The position numbers were made by a program, and so were the translations under genes. Positions 45,707 to 54,006 of a stretch of DNA of 64,000 nucleotides are shown here, one piece after another. This DNA comes from Sediminibacterium sp. UBA657 (GTDB taxonomy: Bacteria; Bacteroidota; Bacteroidia; Chitinophagales; Chitinophagaceae). The notes beneath the pieces are model-generated. The model saw only the letters and a program-made list of their open reading frames with translations, did not search any database and was not told where the DNA came from. Positions within the stretch are counted from its first letter, which is position 1. Each line of letters begins with the position of its first letter. The stretch is taken from positions 124,298 to 188,297 of the forward strand of contig DBOB01000002.1 in NCBI GenBank assembly GCA_002299885.1, in the 5' to 3' direction.

Positions 45707-47476
45707 TTACATTTGTTCTGGAACTTCAATACCTAAAACTTGCATGGCTTGCTTTAAAGTAGCAGCAGTTAAAATGCCTAATTGAATTCTTAAATTTTTC
45801 TTGTCTTCTGATTCAGCATTGGATATAGAAAGCTCTGCGTAGAAGCTATTGAATAATTTAGCTAGGTTAAAAGCATAAATTGCCAATTTAGAAGGGTCTA
45901 ATGCTTCTGCAGCCTCATTTACTTCTGCCGAAAAATGAGCCAACTGCATTGCAAGGGCTTTTTCCAAAGGCAACATTGAAGTACCTACTTGCTGCACTGT
46001 AGTACCTGTTTTTCTTAAGATACTTTTTATTCTTGCATGAGTATATTGAATGAAAGGACCAGTGAAACCATGAAAGTCAATACTTTCTTCTGGATTAAAG
46101 ATCATCTTCTTTTTAGGATCCACTCTTAATAAGAAGAATTTTAATGCACCTAATCCAATCGTGTTATATAATTTTTCTAATTGCTCAGTACTAAAGTCAT
46201 CTACTTTTCCAAGTGATTCTGTTTTTTCTTTTGCAATTTGAATCATGCCATCAACTAAGTCATCCGCATCCACCACAGTGCCTTCTCTGCTCTTCATCTT
46301 GCCAGTAGGTAATTCTACCATGCCATAACTTAAATGGTAGATACCATCTGATGCTGGTAATTGTAATTTTTGACAAATCAATTTCAATACTTTGAAATGG
46401 TAGTTTTGTTCGTCTCCCACAACATATATACTTGCATTGGTATTAAATTCTTTTTGCTTTAGTTCAGCAAGGCCAATATCCTGTGTAATGTAAACCGAAG
46501 TGCCATCTTTTCTTCTAACTATTTTTTCGTCCAAGCCTTCGCTCGTCAAATCTATCCACACAGAGCTATCTTCTTTTTGATAGAATACTTTTTTTGATAA
46601 ACCTTGATCCACTAAATCTTTTCCTAATAAATAAGTATTGCTCTCGTAATATGTTTTTAAAAAATCAGAACCTATTTTTTTATACGTTACATCAAACCCT
46701 GCATACACCCATTCGTTCATGCGTTTCCAAAGCGACATGGTGTCCGCATCCCCCTGTTCCCATTTCAATAACATGGCTTGAGCCGCTTTTTGAATAGGGG
46801 CTTCTTGTTCTGCAATTTCTTTGGACATGCCACCAGAAATTAATTGTTCAACTTCCGCTTTATATGCATCGTTGTATTTCACATAATAATCACCTACAAA
46901 GTGGTCACCTTTCATATTGGTGCTTTCAGGTGTTGCGCCATTTGCAAATAATTGCCATGCAATCATACTTTTACAAATATGAATCCCTCTATCATTTACG
47001 ATACAAGTTTTAACTACATCATTACCTTGTAGTTTTAATATTTCTGCAATACTCCAACCTAAAAAATTATTTCTAAGATGTCCTAAGTGTAAAGGCTTAT
47101 TGGTATTAGGGGAGGAATACTCCACCATGATTTTTTTTGGATTTTCTGTCGGCGTCACTAATTTGCTAGTATCAGTTGCTTGTAAATAGTCCAACCAAAA
47201 TTGGTCACTTATTGTAAAGTTCAAAAAGCCTTTTACAATATTGAAAGCGGTAATAGTCCCTGGCATACTAGCCATAATCGCTTCACCTAATGCATTGCCT
47301 AATTCATCGGGGCTTTTGCCTAATTGTTTTACAAAAGCAAATAGCACAATGGTGTAATCGCCCTCAATTTCTGGCTTGGTTGCATTCACCAATACCTGTT
47401 CAGATTTAATTTGAACTTGATAGATGGAATGAATGGCGTCTGCAGTGGCCTGCTTTAAATTTTGGATCAATTGCAT
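45707..47476 (-). CDS. argS: Arginyl-tRNA synthetase
   Basis: Class I aminoacyl-tRNA synthetase, 589 residues. The N-terminal Add-1 domain (1-115) is followed by the HIGH-type motif SSPNTNKPLHLGHLRNN (about 120-136), the catalytic domain, the KMSK-equivalent MKSREGTVVDADDLV, and a helical anticodon-binding DALR domain at the C-terminus (about 470-589). It is transcribed alone, convergent with trmH. A -7-like TACTTTTG lies at 47503-47496 on the minus strand, 19 bp before the start. Confidence 0.96.
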   Translation of the reverse strand: MQLIQNLKQATADAIHSIYQVQIKSEQVLVNATKPEIEGDYTIVLFAFVKQLGKSPDELGNALGEAIMASMPGTITAFNIVKGFLNFTISDQFWLDYLQATDTSKLVTPTENPKKIMVEYSSPNTNKPLHLGHLRNNFLGWSIAEILKLQGNDVVKTCIVNDRGIHICKSMIAWQLFANGATPESTNMKGDHFVGDYYVKYNDAYKAEVEQLISGGMSKEIAEQEAPIQKAAQAMLLKWEQGDADTMSLWKRMNEWVYAGFDVTYKKIGSDFLKTYYESNTYLLGKDLVDQGLSKKVFYQKEDSSVWIDLTSEGLDEKIVRRKDGTSVYITQDIGLAELKQKEFNTNASIYVVGDEQNYHFKVLKLICQKLQLPASDGIYHLSYGMVELPTGKMKSREGTVVDADDLVDGMIQIAKEKTESLGKVDDFSTEQLEKLYNTIGLGALKFFLLRVDPKKKMIFNPEESIDFHGFTGPFIQYTHARIKSILRKTGTTVQQVGTSMLPLEKALAMQLAHFSAEVNEAAEALDPSKLAIYAFNLAKLFNSFYAELSISNAESEDKKNLRIQLGILTAATLKQAMQVLGIEVPEQM

Positions 47477-47495
47477 AAAATAGGATTACCGACTG

Positions 47496-47503
47496 CAAAA
47501 GTA
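47496..47503 (-). promoter_or_regulatory. Candidate -7 promoter element for argS
   Basis: TACTTTTG on the minus strand matches TANNTTTG, 19 bp upstream of the argS ATG. No -33 TTTG at consensus spacing was seen. Confidence 0.35.
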
Positions 47504-47530
47504 ATTAATTAAGGTTACCTTTACGCATAC

Positions 47531-48028
47531 ATGTTGAAAGTACACGAATTTATAAGCAAATTAATTCTAGACCTAATTGATGGGATGTATCCATTGTTTA
47601 GGAGGTTCATGCCGTTGAAAACCTTTCGATATGCAGCATGTGGTGGTGGGAATACTGTCTTAGATATTCTATTATTCTTTATCTCCTATAATTACATTTT
47701 AGAGACCCTTCCTGTGCATTTAGGTTGGTTGACAATTAGTCCCCATATCGCATCCTTCATGATTAGTTTCACTGTCACTTTCCCGATAGGCTTTTATTTG
47801 AGCCGTTATGTGGTCTTTCAGGAAACATCAGTTCGTAAGAGCAAGCAGCTATTCCGATATTTTATGGTGGTCTTGGGATGCATCTTCCTAAACTACATTT
47901 TTCTCAAATTATTTGTGGAAGGACTAGGCTGGAATGCTACTTTTTCTAAGATTGTGACCACCTTCTTTGTGGTTATTTTCAGCTATACAAGCCAAAAGAA
48001 CTTCACATTTAAGACCAAGACAGTCTAA
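47531..48028 (+). CDS. GtrA-family membrane protein
   Basis: A 165-residue protein with four predicted helices (about 33-50, 70-92, 108-126, 135-155) and the GtrA pattern FRYAACGGGNTVLDILLFF near the start and GFYLSRYVVFQ in the middle. GtrA-like proteins are thought to flip polyprenyl-linked sugars during surface glycan modification. No glycosyltransferase is adjacent, so the sugar is unknown. It precedes dnaK by 156 bp and is not likely co-transcribed with it. Confidence 0.85.
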   Translation: MLKVHEFISKLILDLIDGMYPLFRRFMPLKTFRYAACGGGNTVLDILLFFISYNYILETLPVHLGWLTISPHIASFMISFTVTFPIGFYLSRYVVFQETSVRKSKQLFRYFMVVLGCIFLNYIFLKLFVEGLGWNATFSKIVTTFFVVIFSYTSQKNFTFKTKTV

Positions 48029-48061
48029 GACATCTGCCTTTTCTTCCCGTTTTTCCATGTA

Positions 48062-48141
48062 TTTATGCCATTTCAGTCCCAATTTAAAGAGCTAAAGCTG
48101 ACATTTATGCCATTTTTGCCTATTCGACAGAATGGCATAAA
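48062..48141. repeat. Three copies of an 11-bp motif upstream of dnaK
   Basis: TTTATGCCATT occurs at 48062-48072 and 48104-48114 in the same orientation (42 bp apart, about four helical turns). The inverse AATGGCATAAA occurs at 48131-48141. The third copy overlaps the sigma-54-like -24 element. The arrangement suggests binding sites for a regulator of dnaK. Confidence 0.6.
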
Positions 48142-48149
48142 GATTGAAC
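48133..48149 (+). promoter_or_regulatory. Sigma-54-like -24/-12 promoter of dnaK
   Basis: TGGCATAAAGATTGAAC fits the sigma-54 consensus TGGCAYRNNNNTTGCW except that the -12 GC is GA. The predicted start of transcription would lie about 25-30 bp before the dnaK ATG. No TANNTTTG element is seen in this gap, and no CIRCE/HrcA operator is present. Confidence 0.4.
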
Positions 48150-48184
48150 TATGGTAGTGAATTAATCATTGAAAATCAATCATT

Positions 48185-50089
48185 ATGGGAAAAATTATAG
48201 GAATTGACTTAGGTACCACAAATAGTTGCGTATCAGTTATGGAAGGTGGTGAGCCAGTAGTAATTGCGAATGACGAGGGTAGAAGAACCACGCCATCGGT
48301 AGTAGCCTTCTTAAAAAATGGAGAGCGTAAAGTAGGTGATCCAGCTAAAAGACAAGCGATCACAAATCCAGAAAACACGATCTCTTCTGTGAAGCGTTTT
48401 ATGGGTCGTCGTTTTAATGAAGTTACAAGCGAATTAAGCTTGGCTAGTTATAAAGTAGTTAAAGGAGATAACGATACAGTGCGTGTTCAAATTGAAGATC
48501 GTATGTATACTCCTCAAGAAATCTCTGCAATGGTTTTACAGAAGATGAAAAAAACTGCAGAAGATTATTTAGGTGCTGAAGTAACAGATGCAGTAATCAC
48601 TGTACCTGCTTATTTTAACGATGCACAAAGACAAGCAACTAAAGAAGCTGGTGAGATTGCAGGTTTGAATGTTCGCAGAATTGTGAACGAGCCAACTGCA
48701 GCGGCATTAGCTTATGGTTTAGATAAAAAGAACATCGAACAAAAAATTGCTGTATTCGATTTAGGTGGTGGAACTTTTGATATCTCTGTCCTAGACTTAG
48801 GAGATGGTGTATTTGAAGTAAAATCTACCAATGGTGATACACACTTAGGTGGAGATGATTTTGATAAAGTAATTATGGATTTCTTAGCGGATGAATTCAA
48901 GAATCAAGAAGCAATTGATTTAAGAAAAGATCCAATGGCATTACAACGTTTAAAAGAAGCAGCTGAAAAAGCGAAAGTTGAATTAAGTTCTTCTTCAGAA
49001 ACAGAAATCAACTTGCCTTATATCACAGCTGTGGACGGTGTTCCAAAGCACTTAGTATTAAAATTAACAAGAGCAAAATTTGAGTCACTTGCAGATAGTT
49101 TATTTGCACGTTGTTTGAAGCCATGTGAAGCTGCATTGAAAGATGCTGGCTACACTACTTCTCAAATTGACGAAGTGATCTTAGTAGGTGGATCTTCAAG
49201 AATTCCAAAAGTACAGGAGCTAGTTGAAAAGTTCTTTGGTAAGAAGCCAAACCGTTCAGTAAACCCAGATGAGGTTGTTGCAATTGGTGCAGGTATCCAA
49301 GGTGGTGTATTGACTGGAGATGTAAAAGATGTATTGTTATTAGACGTTACACCTTTGAACTTAGGTATTGAAACAATGGGTGGTGTGATGACAACAATGA
49401 TTGCATCTAACACAACGATTCCTACAAAGAAAACAGAGATCTATTCAACAGCGAGCGATAACCAACCTGGTGTACAGATTCATGTAATTCAAGGTGAGCG
49501 TCCAATGGCTGCTCAAAATAAGAGCTTAGGTATGTTTAATTTGGATGGTATTCCACCAGCACCAAGAGGTGTACCTCAAATTGAAGTGACTTTTGATATT
49601 GACGCTAACGGTATCTTAAACGTAAGTGCAAAAGATAAAGGAACTGGTAAAGAACAAAAAATCAGAATCGAAGCAGGTAGTGGTTTAACGAAGGAAGAAA
49701 TCGAAAAGATGAAAGCCGAGGCGAAAGCGAACGAAGCTTCTGATAAAATAGAAAAAGAAAGAGTAGAAAAATTAAATGAAGCAGATAGCTTGATTTTCCA
49801 AACCGAGAAACAATTGAAGGAATTTGGTGATAAAATCCCTGCTGATAAAAAAGCACCAATTGAATCAGCTTTAGAAACATTAAAAGTAGCACACCAAGCA
49901 CAAGACGTTACTCAAGTAACTGCTGCTTTAGAAGCTATGAATGCTGCATGGACTGCTGCAAGTGAAGACATTTACAAAGCACAGGCTGAGGGTGGCGCAA
50001 ATGCTGCTGGACCAGATGCAGGTGCTCAAGATGGCGGATCTGCTGCAAATGATACAGTAGAAGATGCACAATTTGAAGAAGTAAAGTAA
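48185..50089 (+). CDS. dnaK: Molecular chaperone DnaK (Hsp70)
   Basis: ATP-driven chaperone for protein folding. The N-terminal ATPase domain has [11 protein letters not shown], the [16 protein letters not shown] phosphate loop (about 195-210) and [14 protein letters not shown] (about 330). The substrate-binding domain starts near 385 ([14 protein letters not shown]), and the helical lid ends in a Gly/Ala-rich tail with an acidic EEVK end. At 634 residues it is a full DnaK, not HscA. dnaJ and grpE are not adjacent; a J-domain/KTSC protein follows instead. Confidence 0.97.
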   Translation: MGKIIGIDLGTTNSCVSVMEGGEPVVIANDEGRRTTPSVVAFLKNGERKVGDPAKRQAITNPENTISSVKRFMGRRFNEVTSELSLASYKVVKGDNDTVRVQIEDRMYTPQEISAMVLQKMKKTAEDYLGAEVTDAVITVPAYFNDAQRQATKEAGEIAGLNVRRIVNEPTAAALAYGLDKKNIEQKIAVFDLGGGTFDISVLDLGDGVFEVKSTNGDTHLGGDDFDKVIMDFLADEFKNQEAIDLRKDPMALQRLKEAAEKAKVELSSSSETEINLPYITAVDGVPKHLVLKLTRAKFESLADSLFARCLKPCEAALKDAGYTTSQIDEVILVGGSSRIPKVQELVEKFFGKKPNRSVNPDEVVAIGAGIQGGVLTGDVKDVLLLDVTPLNLGIETMGGVMTTMIASNTTIPTKKTEIYSTASDNQPGVQIHVIQGERPMAAQNKSLGMFNLDGIPPAPRGVPQIEVTFDIDANGILNVSAKDKGTGKEQKIRIEAGSGLTKEEIEKMKAEAKANEASDKIEKERVEKLNEADSLIFQTEKQLKEFGDKIPADKKAPIESALETLKVAHQAQDVTQVTAALEAMNAAWTAASEDIYKAQAEGGANAAGPDAGAQDGGSAANDTVEDAQFEEVK

Positions 50090-50112
50090 GATTTACAAAT
50101 TCATTTAAAGGA

Positions 50113-50146
50113 TTAAAGCCCTCCATTCATGGGGGGCTTTTTTTGT
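50113..50146 (+). terminator. Terminator after dnaK
   Basis: AAAGCCCTCC pairs with GGGGGGCTTT around ATTCAT (one G-T pair), followed by a T-run. It separates dnaK from the J-KTSC gene. Confidence 0.85.
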
Positions 50147-50191
50147 TTCTACCTAATTTGATTGTAGCTTCGCGGCTGATTAATCTATTAT

Positions 50192-50638
50192 ATGAAGCGA
50201 ATTGAAAGACATAGGGCAATTTTAGGAGTGGACGAAAAGGCTACTTTAAGTGATTTAAAGAAAGTATATCGTAAGATCATGATGGAATGGCACCCTGATA
50301 AGTTCCAGGACAATGATGAAGCTAAAAAAGATGCCGAAGTAAAGTCAACAAAATTAATTGCTTCTTATCATTTTTTAGTGAGTGTACATGCCGAGACACA
50401 TGAAGCTACTAAGGAGGCATATATCGCCACAACAACAGATGCAAGTATAAATGACTTTGAATTTAAATCTGAAGTCCTAAGGGTGGAGTTTTCGGACGGT
50501 TCAGAATATGAATACTATGGTGTGCCTAAAGCCATCTATGTAAAATTAGTCAATGCGGATACGCCTGATCGTTTTGCGAGACGTCACATTTACAATAACT
50601 ATTTATATAGAAGCACTAGCAAGATTGTAGGAGATTAA
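50192..50638 (+). CDS. J-domain protein with C-terminal KTSC domain
   Basis: A 148-residue protein with a J-domain at residues 6-65 (ILGVDEKATLSDLKKVYRKIM, then the essential HPD in WHPDKF), which stimulates Hsp70 ATPase. It is joined to a KTSC domain (about 92-144; RVEFSDGSEYEYYGVPKAIYVKL, ADTPDRFARRHI). KTSC is a small domain known mainly as a stand-alone or synthetase-fused module of unclear function. The fusion beside dnaK suggests a specialised cochaperone that delivers a particular client. It lies 103 bp after dnaK but past a terminator. Confidence 0.8.
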   Translation: MKRIERHRAILGVDEKATLSDLKKVYRKIMMEWHPDKFQDNDEAKKDAEVKSTKLIASYHFLVSVHAETHEATKEAYIATTTDASINDFEFKSEVLRVEFSDGSEYEYYGVPKAIYVKLVNADTPDRFARRHIYNNYLYRSTSKIVGD

Positions 50639-50653
50639 TCTTACATTTATTGT

Positions 50654-51577
50654 ATGATTAAAAGCTTTAAATATTTCGCAATTCTACTTGCCGGTGCATT
50701 TTTATTGTCTTCATGTGATAGTGATATTCCAGTAGAACAACTTAAAGCAAAATACCTTAAATCAAATTCGGCCTTCATTGATATCGATGGCACGCCTGTG
50801 CATTATGTTATGGAAGGCAAGGTGGATGATTCTTTACCCATTGTATTCATTCATGGTACATCTGCCTCTTTACACACTTGGGATACTTTATCTAGTTTAT
50901 TAAAGACCAATAAAAAAATCATTCGCTTCGATTTACCTGCTTTTGGGCTAACTGGGCCTAATCGTTTAAATCAATACAATTTTAATTTCTACAATCAATT
51001 CTTAGATCAACTTTTATTGAAATTGAATGTAAGCAAATGTATTCTAGCAGGTAATTCTTTAGGAGGAAGCATTGCTTGGAACTACGCTATCGCTAGTCCT
51101 GATAAAGTAAAGCAATTAATACTGTTAGATGCTTCTGGTTATCCAAAGAAAGACGAGAAAGGTTCTTTAGGTTTTAAATTAGCAGCAATACCAGTTTTAA
51201 ATCAAGCTTTAAAACATATCTCTCCAATATCTTTAATTCGAAAAAGTTTAGAGGATGCTTTTTACAATAAGGCATTAGTCACAGAAAAGATGGTTCAACA
51301 ATACCATGACATGTTGCTAAGAGAAGGCAATAGGGCTGCAGTATTGGAATTGTTCCAGCATCCTATGAAAGCGGATCCTGCTAAAATAAAAACCATTACA
51401 CAGCCTACATTGATTATTTGGGGTAAGCAAGATCAATTAATATCTTATAATAATGCAACTTTATTCAAGCAAGACATTCAAAATAGTCGCGCATTGGTGC
51501 TTGATAAAGTGGGACATATTCCTATGGAAGAAGCGCCTAATCAAGTGGCCACAGCAATACTTGAATTTATTAAGTAG
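50654..51577 (+). CDS. Alpha/beta hydrolase lipoprotein
   Basis: A 307-residue lipoprotein: a hydrophobic signal (about 5-20) ends in the lipobox LLSSC, with Cys21 as the lipid-anchored residue, so it sits on a membrane facing the periplasm or surface. The alpha/beta hydrolase core has HGTSASLHTW (oxyanion region), the nucleophile elbow GNSLGG, Asp in WGKQDQLI and His in VGHIPMEE. It resembles the MhpC-type group; the substrate is unknown. Probably co-transcribed with the DoxX-like gene 16 bp downstream. Confidence 0.82.
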   Translation: MIKSFKYFAILLAGAFLLSSCDSDIPVEQLKAKYLKSNSAFIDIDGTPVHYVMEGKVDDSLPIVFIHGTSASLHTWDTLSSLLKTNKKIIRFDLPAFGLTGPNRLNQYNFNFYNQFLDQLLLKLNVSKCILAGNSLGGSIAWNYAIASPDKVKQLILLDASGYPKKDEKGSLGFKLAAIPVLNQALKHISPISLIRKSLEDAFYNKALVTEKMVQQYHDMLLREGNRAAVLELFQHPMKADPAKIKTITQPTLIIWGKQDQLISYNNATLFKQDIQNSRALVLDKVGHIPMEEAPNQVATAILEFIK

Positions 51578-51593
51578 GGATAAAATGTAACTT

Positions 51594-51992
51594 ATGGAAA
51601 ACAGGACTAAAGAGATGGTAAAAACTGTGCTATTATATGGAATGATCGCATTCTATATTTTTGGTGGCTATAATCATTTTAGAGATCCAGACTTTTATAT
51701 ACCATTGATACCTCCTTATTTGGCTACTTGGGCGGTGGAGTTGAACCTATTGTCTGGCGTATTTGAAATTGGATTAGCGCTTTTATTAATCCCAAAACAA
51801 ACAAGAAAATATGCTGGCTGGGGCATCGTACTCATGCTCATTGCCTTTATACCAAGCCATATTTATTTTATACAACGAGGAACATTTTCATTAGGCACAA
51901 TCACCATGAATCCAATAATTAGTTGGGTGAGGTTGCTAGTATTTCAGCCTCTATTTATTGTCTGGGCCCTTTGGGTTAGTAAAGGGGAATAG
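51594..51992 (+). CDS. DoxX-like membrane protein
   Basis: A 132-residue protein with four predicted helices (about 10-26, 42-62, 72-92, 105-127). The loop GGYNHFRDPDFYIPLIPPYL after helix 1 is typical of the DoxX/MauE-like group found in Bacteroidota. Function is unproven; relatives have been connected with redox or thiol homeostasis. Its last 42 bp overlap the convergent DUF1295 gene. Confidence 0.7.
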   Translation: MENRTKEMVKTVLLYGMIAFYIFGGYNHFRDPDFYIPLIPPYLATWAVELNLLSGVFEIGLALLLIPKQTRKYAGWGIVLMLIAFIPSHIYFIQRGTFSLGTITMNPIISWVRLLVFQPLFIVWALWVSKGE

Positions 51993-52823
51993 GGAAGGTG
52001 TATTCTTGATATACGCTTGGTACTTTTCTGTATGTCCCCATTTTTCCATTCCGGATATTTCTAATAGTCTAACACCACTTACATATACTAAGAGTAAATA
52101 AGTAAATAGTGGTGAAATCAAACTAATATATTGCCATCCTGTCAAAGAGGATAAGGACATGATAGCAATCCCTAACCACAAAGTAATTTCTCCAAAATAG
52201 TTGGGATGTCTTGAAATGGCCCAAAGTCCGTGTTGAATAAATTGATCTTTATTATTTGGGTCTTTACGGAATTGTGACTTTTGCATATCTGCAATAATCT
52301 CTACAATAAAACCAATCATAAAAACAAGTAAGCCAATATAAAATAATCCATTTTGTATCACGCCTTTGTTACTAGCAATGGCTGTCAAGGCACACATAGA
52401 ACATATTGAAACCCACATACCTTGTAAAGTCCATGTCATGAAAAACCTTGTGGGCGAGGGCTTGATGTGTTTAAATCTTTTATCTTCTCCAGCTCTATGT
52501 ATTCTGGTAAATAAGAAAGTGCCTAATCGGATTGTCCATATTAGAATACAAGCAGCCAATACAATACTGGTGATGTTTACATTCATAGAAGCATAACTAT
52601 GGTAGCTGACATAACTTACTACGGTTAAATAAGTAATACTACCTGTTAAATCATAAAACTTTTCGGTTTGAAAAATATAGGCAGGTATAAATGCAATCCA
52701 TTGAATCAAATAAGCAATTAATATCGCTTGTTGAATTAGTTCTAGGCCAGTTAATAATGCGATACCATATCCAATGGCAAATGCTAAAAATGAAAATAAT
52801 ATATTAAGTAAGGATTGTTTCAT
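51951..52823 (-). CDS. DUF1295 / steroid 5-alpha-reductase-like membrane protein
   Basis: A 290-residue protein with about seven hydrophobic helices. The C-terminal half contains ISRHPNYFGEITLWLGIAI (about 200-218) and RLLEISGMEKWGHTEKYQAY (about 255-275), hallmarks of the DUF1295 family related to steroid reductases and isoprenylcysteine methyltransferases. The reaction is unknown; a lipid substrate is likely from the family. It shares 4 bp with the upstream 89-residue gene (ATGA-type overlap), so the two are co-translated. Confidence 0.82.
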   Translation of the reverse strand: MKQSLLNILFSFLAFAIGYGIALLTGLELIQQAILIAYLIQWIAFIPAYIFQTEKFYDLTGSITYLTVVSYVSYHSYASMNVNITSIVLAACILIWTIRLGTFLFTRIHRAGEDKRFKHIKPSPTRFFMTWTLQGMWVSICSMCALTAIASNKGVIQNGLFYIGLLVFMIGFIVEIIADMQKSQFRKDPNNKDQFIQHGLWAISRHPNYFGEITLWLGIAIMSLSSLTGWQYISLISPLFTYLLLVYVSGVRLLEISGMEKWGHTEKYQAYIKNTPSLFPFTNPKGPDNK

Positions 52824-53089
52824 GATTGTGTTTTGAAAAATTGATACAGGATGAAAATTATTAGATAAATCAATAAATATATTCTGTATTGATTTCTTGT
52901 TTTGATGTAATCTGGATTTTCGGGATACATATTACTGAATAAACCAATAATCTCTTTTTTGAAAAGTGGTTTGATGTTTATTTTCCAGTCGTCTGTTTGG
53001 TAGACAATTTTCCTGAACTTACTTCTGAAATAAGTACTTGGGATGCCCCATATGATTAATATGGTTAGTAAGATTTGAGCAATGGTCAT
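52820..53089 (-). CDS. Small membrane protein of unknown function
   Basis: An 89-residue protein with two helices, one at each end (about 3-17 and 70-84), and a basic middle (FRSKFRKIVYQTDDWKINIK). I do not recognise a family. The start codon lies 4 bp inside the operon junction with the DUF1295 gene, which suggests the products act together in the membrane. Confidence 0.6.
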   Translation of the reverse strand: MTIAQILLTILIIWGIPSTYFRSKFRKIVYQTDDWKINIKPLFKKEIIGLFSNMYPENPDYIKTRNQYRIYLLIYLIIFILYQFFKTQS

Positions 53090-53118
53090 AGTTAAAGATA
53101 ATTAAGTTTACTGAAACC

Positions 53119-53178
53119 TTTTCAGGATTGCCGGCTTCGCCGTCTTCCTAAGAGTCGGGCGTACTCAAACCCTTTCAA
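53119..53178. repeat. 60-bp direct repeat, copy 1
   Basis: First of two identical 60-bp units; copy 2 begins 64 bp later, with a 4-bp TGCT between them. The unit contains a small hairpin (CGGC-TTC-GCCG inside an AGGA ... TCCT frame) and ends in AAACCCTTTCAA. It is visibly richer in G and C than the flanking genes. Confidence 0.9.
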
Positions 53179-53182
53179 TGCT

Positions 53183-53242
53183 TTTTCAGGATTGCCGGCT
53201 TCGCCGTCTTCCTAAGAGTCGGGCGTACTCAAACCCTTTCAA
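53183..53242. repeat. 60-bp direct repeat, copy 2
   Basis: Identical to the unit at 53119-53178. Its last 12 bases also form the left arm of the following imperfect hairpin. Confidence 0.9.
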
Positions 53243-53269
53243 CAAAATGCTGCGCATTTAGTTGGGTTT
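53231..53269. repeat. Imperfect hairpin overlapping repeat copy 2
   Basis: AAACCC, AAC and AAATGC on the left (53231-53250) pair with GCATTT, GTT and GGGTTT on the right (53254-53269), with a TGC loop, one mismatch and a 4-base bulge. About 15 base pairs can form. Confidence 0.6.
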
Positions 53270-53286
53270 TATAACGCTCAAGCTTT

Positions 53287-53302
53287 TACGAGTTAACTCG
53301 TA
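53287..53302. repeat. 16-bp perfect palindrome
   Basis: TACGAGTTAACTCGTA is fully self-complementary and flanked by two copies of TAACGCT (53272 region and 53301 region). No gene covers it. Confidence 0.7.
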
Positions 53303-53314
53303 ACGCTTTCGCAT

Positions 53315-53346
53315 TAAAAAACCCTGTCACTTTCGTGACAGGGTTT
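53315..53346 (-). terminator. Terminator of tRNA-Leu(CAA)
   Basis: On the minus strand, AACCCTGTCAC pairs with GTGACAGGGTT around a GAAA loop and is followed by six Ts. It starts just 3' of the tRNA. Confidence 0.88.
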
Positions 53347-53347
53347 G

Positions 53348-53431
53348 TGCCCAGAACAGGAATCGAACCTGCACTACCTTGCGATAACCAGATTTTGAGT
53401 CTAGCGCGTCTACCAATTCCGCCATCTGGGC
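53348..53431 (-). tRNA. tRNA-Leu (anticodon CAA)
   Basis: An 84-nt class II tRNA. The acceptor GCCCAGA pairs with TCTGGGC, the D-arm has AATTGGTAGA, the anticodon stem CTAGA/TCTGG encloses loop CTCAAAA (anticodon CAA), a long variable arm follows, and the T-loop is TTCGATT. The discriminator is A and CCA is not encoded. It reads UUG codons. Confidence 0.95.
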
Positions 53432-53468
53432 AATTTGCACTGAGTGCTCGGCGGGGTGCAATATTACA

Positions 53469-53972
53469 TTAATGATGGAAATCTTCCAAAATACGATCAA
53501 GGTATTTTTTCTTGTAGTAATATGATTTTATTTGCAGCATTGCTTCTTGGGAAATAGAATCGATCTGATCCATTTCCATATAGTTTTTAATAGGTGCATA
53601 TAGTTCATTTTTAATTTGTTCAATTTGATGAATGATCCCTTGTTTTGCATTTTCATCTTCTCCATCCATCCAAGCTTCGTTGAATTCCATCATTTCCATT
53701 AAAAAATCTGGTTCTAAGGCATATTTTTCGTCAGGGGTCAATATACCTAGTAATTCAAGTACATAGGGTAGAATGCGTTCTTTTTGGTTTAAAAGGGTAT
53801 ATCCCTTATTGGCCAAAGCCGATTGTTCTAAAGCAGTTTCTTGTTCCTCGGGATTGCCTTGTGCAAATTTATCGGGGTGGGTTGCTTTCTGGATCTCCAT
53901 AAAAGCGGCCCTTAATTTTTGTGTATCTACTTGAAAACCAATAGGAAGCCCAAATAACTCAAAATAGTTCAT
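53469..53972 (-). CDS. hscB: Fe-S cluster co-chaperone HscB
   Basis: J-type cochaperone that brings the scaffold IscU to an Hsp70 for cluster transfer. The J-domain is at residues 1-75 (MNYFELFGLPIGFQVDTQKL, HPD in ATHPDKF); the C-terminal helical bundle (about 85-167) has LEPDFLMEMMEFNEAW, the scaffold-binding region. The open frame reaches 54137, but the ATG at 53972 (MNYFELFG) is right, giving 167 residues. No hscA is in the window, so DnaK (48.2 kb) may be its partner. It diverges from the dehydrogenase with only 34 bp between start codons. Confidence 0.88.
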   Translation of the reverse strand: MNYFELFGLPIGFQVDTQKLRAAFMEIQKATHPDKFAQGNPEEQETALEQSALANKGYTLLNQKERILPYVLELLGILTPDEKYALEPDFLMEMMEFNEAWMDGEDENAKQGIIHQIEQIKNELYAPIKNYMEMDQIDSISQEAMLQIKSYYYKKKYLDRILEDFHH

Positions 53973-54006
53973 GCTGAAATTTCTTATATTGTGCAAAATA
54001 ACCAAT

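Noticed and set aside
48185..50089. HscA rather than DnaK
   Set aside because: The length, the [25 protein letters not shown] N-terminus and the acidic C-terminal EEVK tail are those of DnaK; no isc genes adjoin it.
53231..53302. Integron attC-like site (GTTGGGT after a hairpin, next to TAACGC words)
   Set aside because: The GTTRRRY-like core is present, but the hairpin is shorter than the 57-141 bp of known attC sites, its left end does not match RYYYAAC, and no integron integrase or gene cassettes are in the window.
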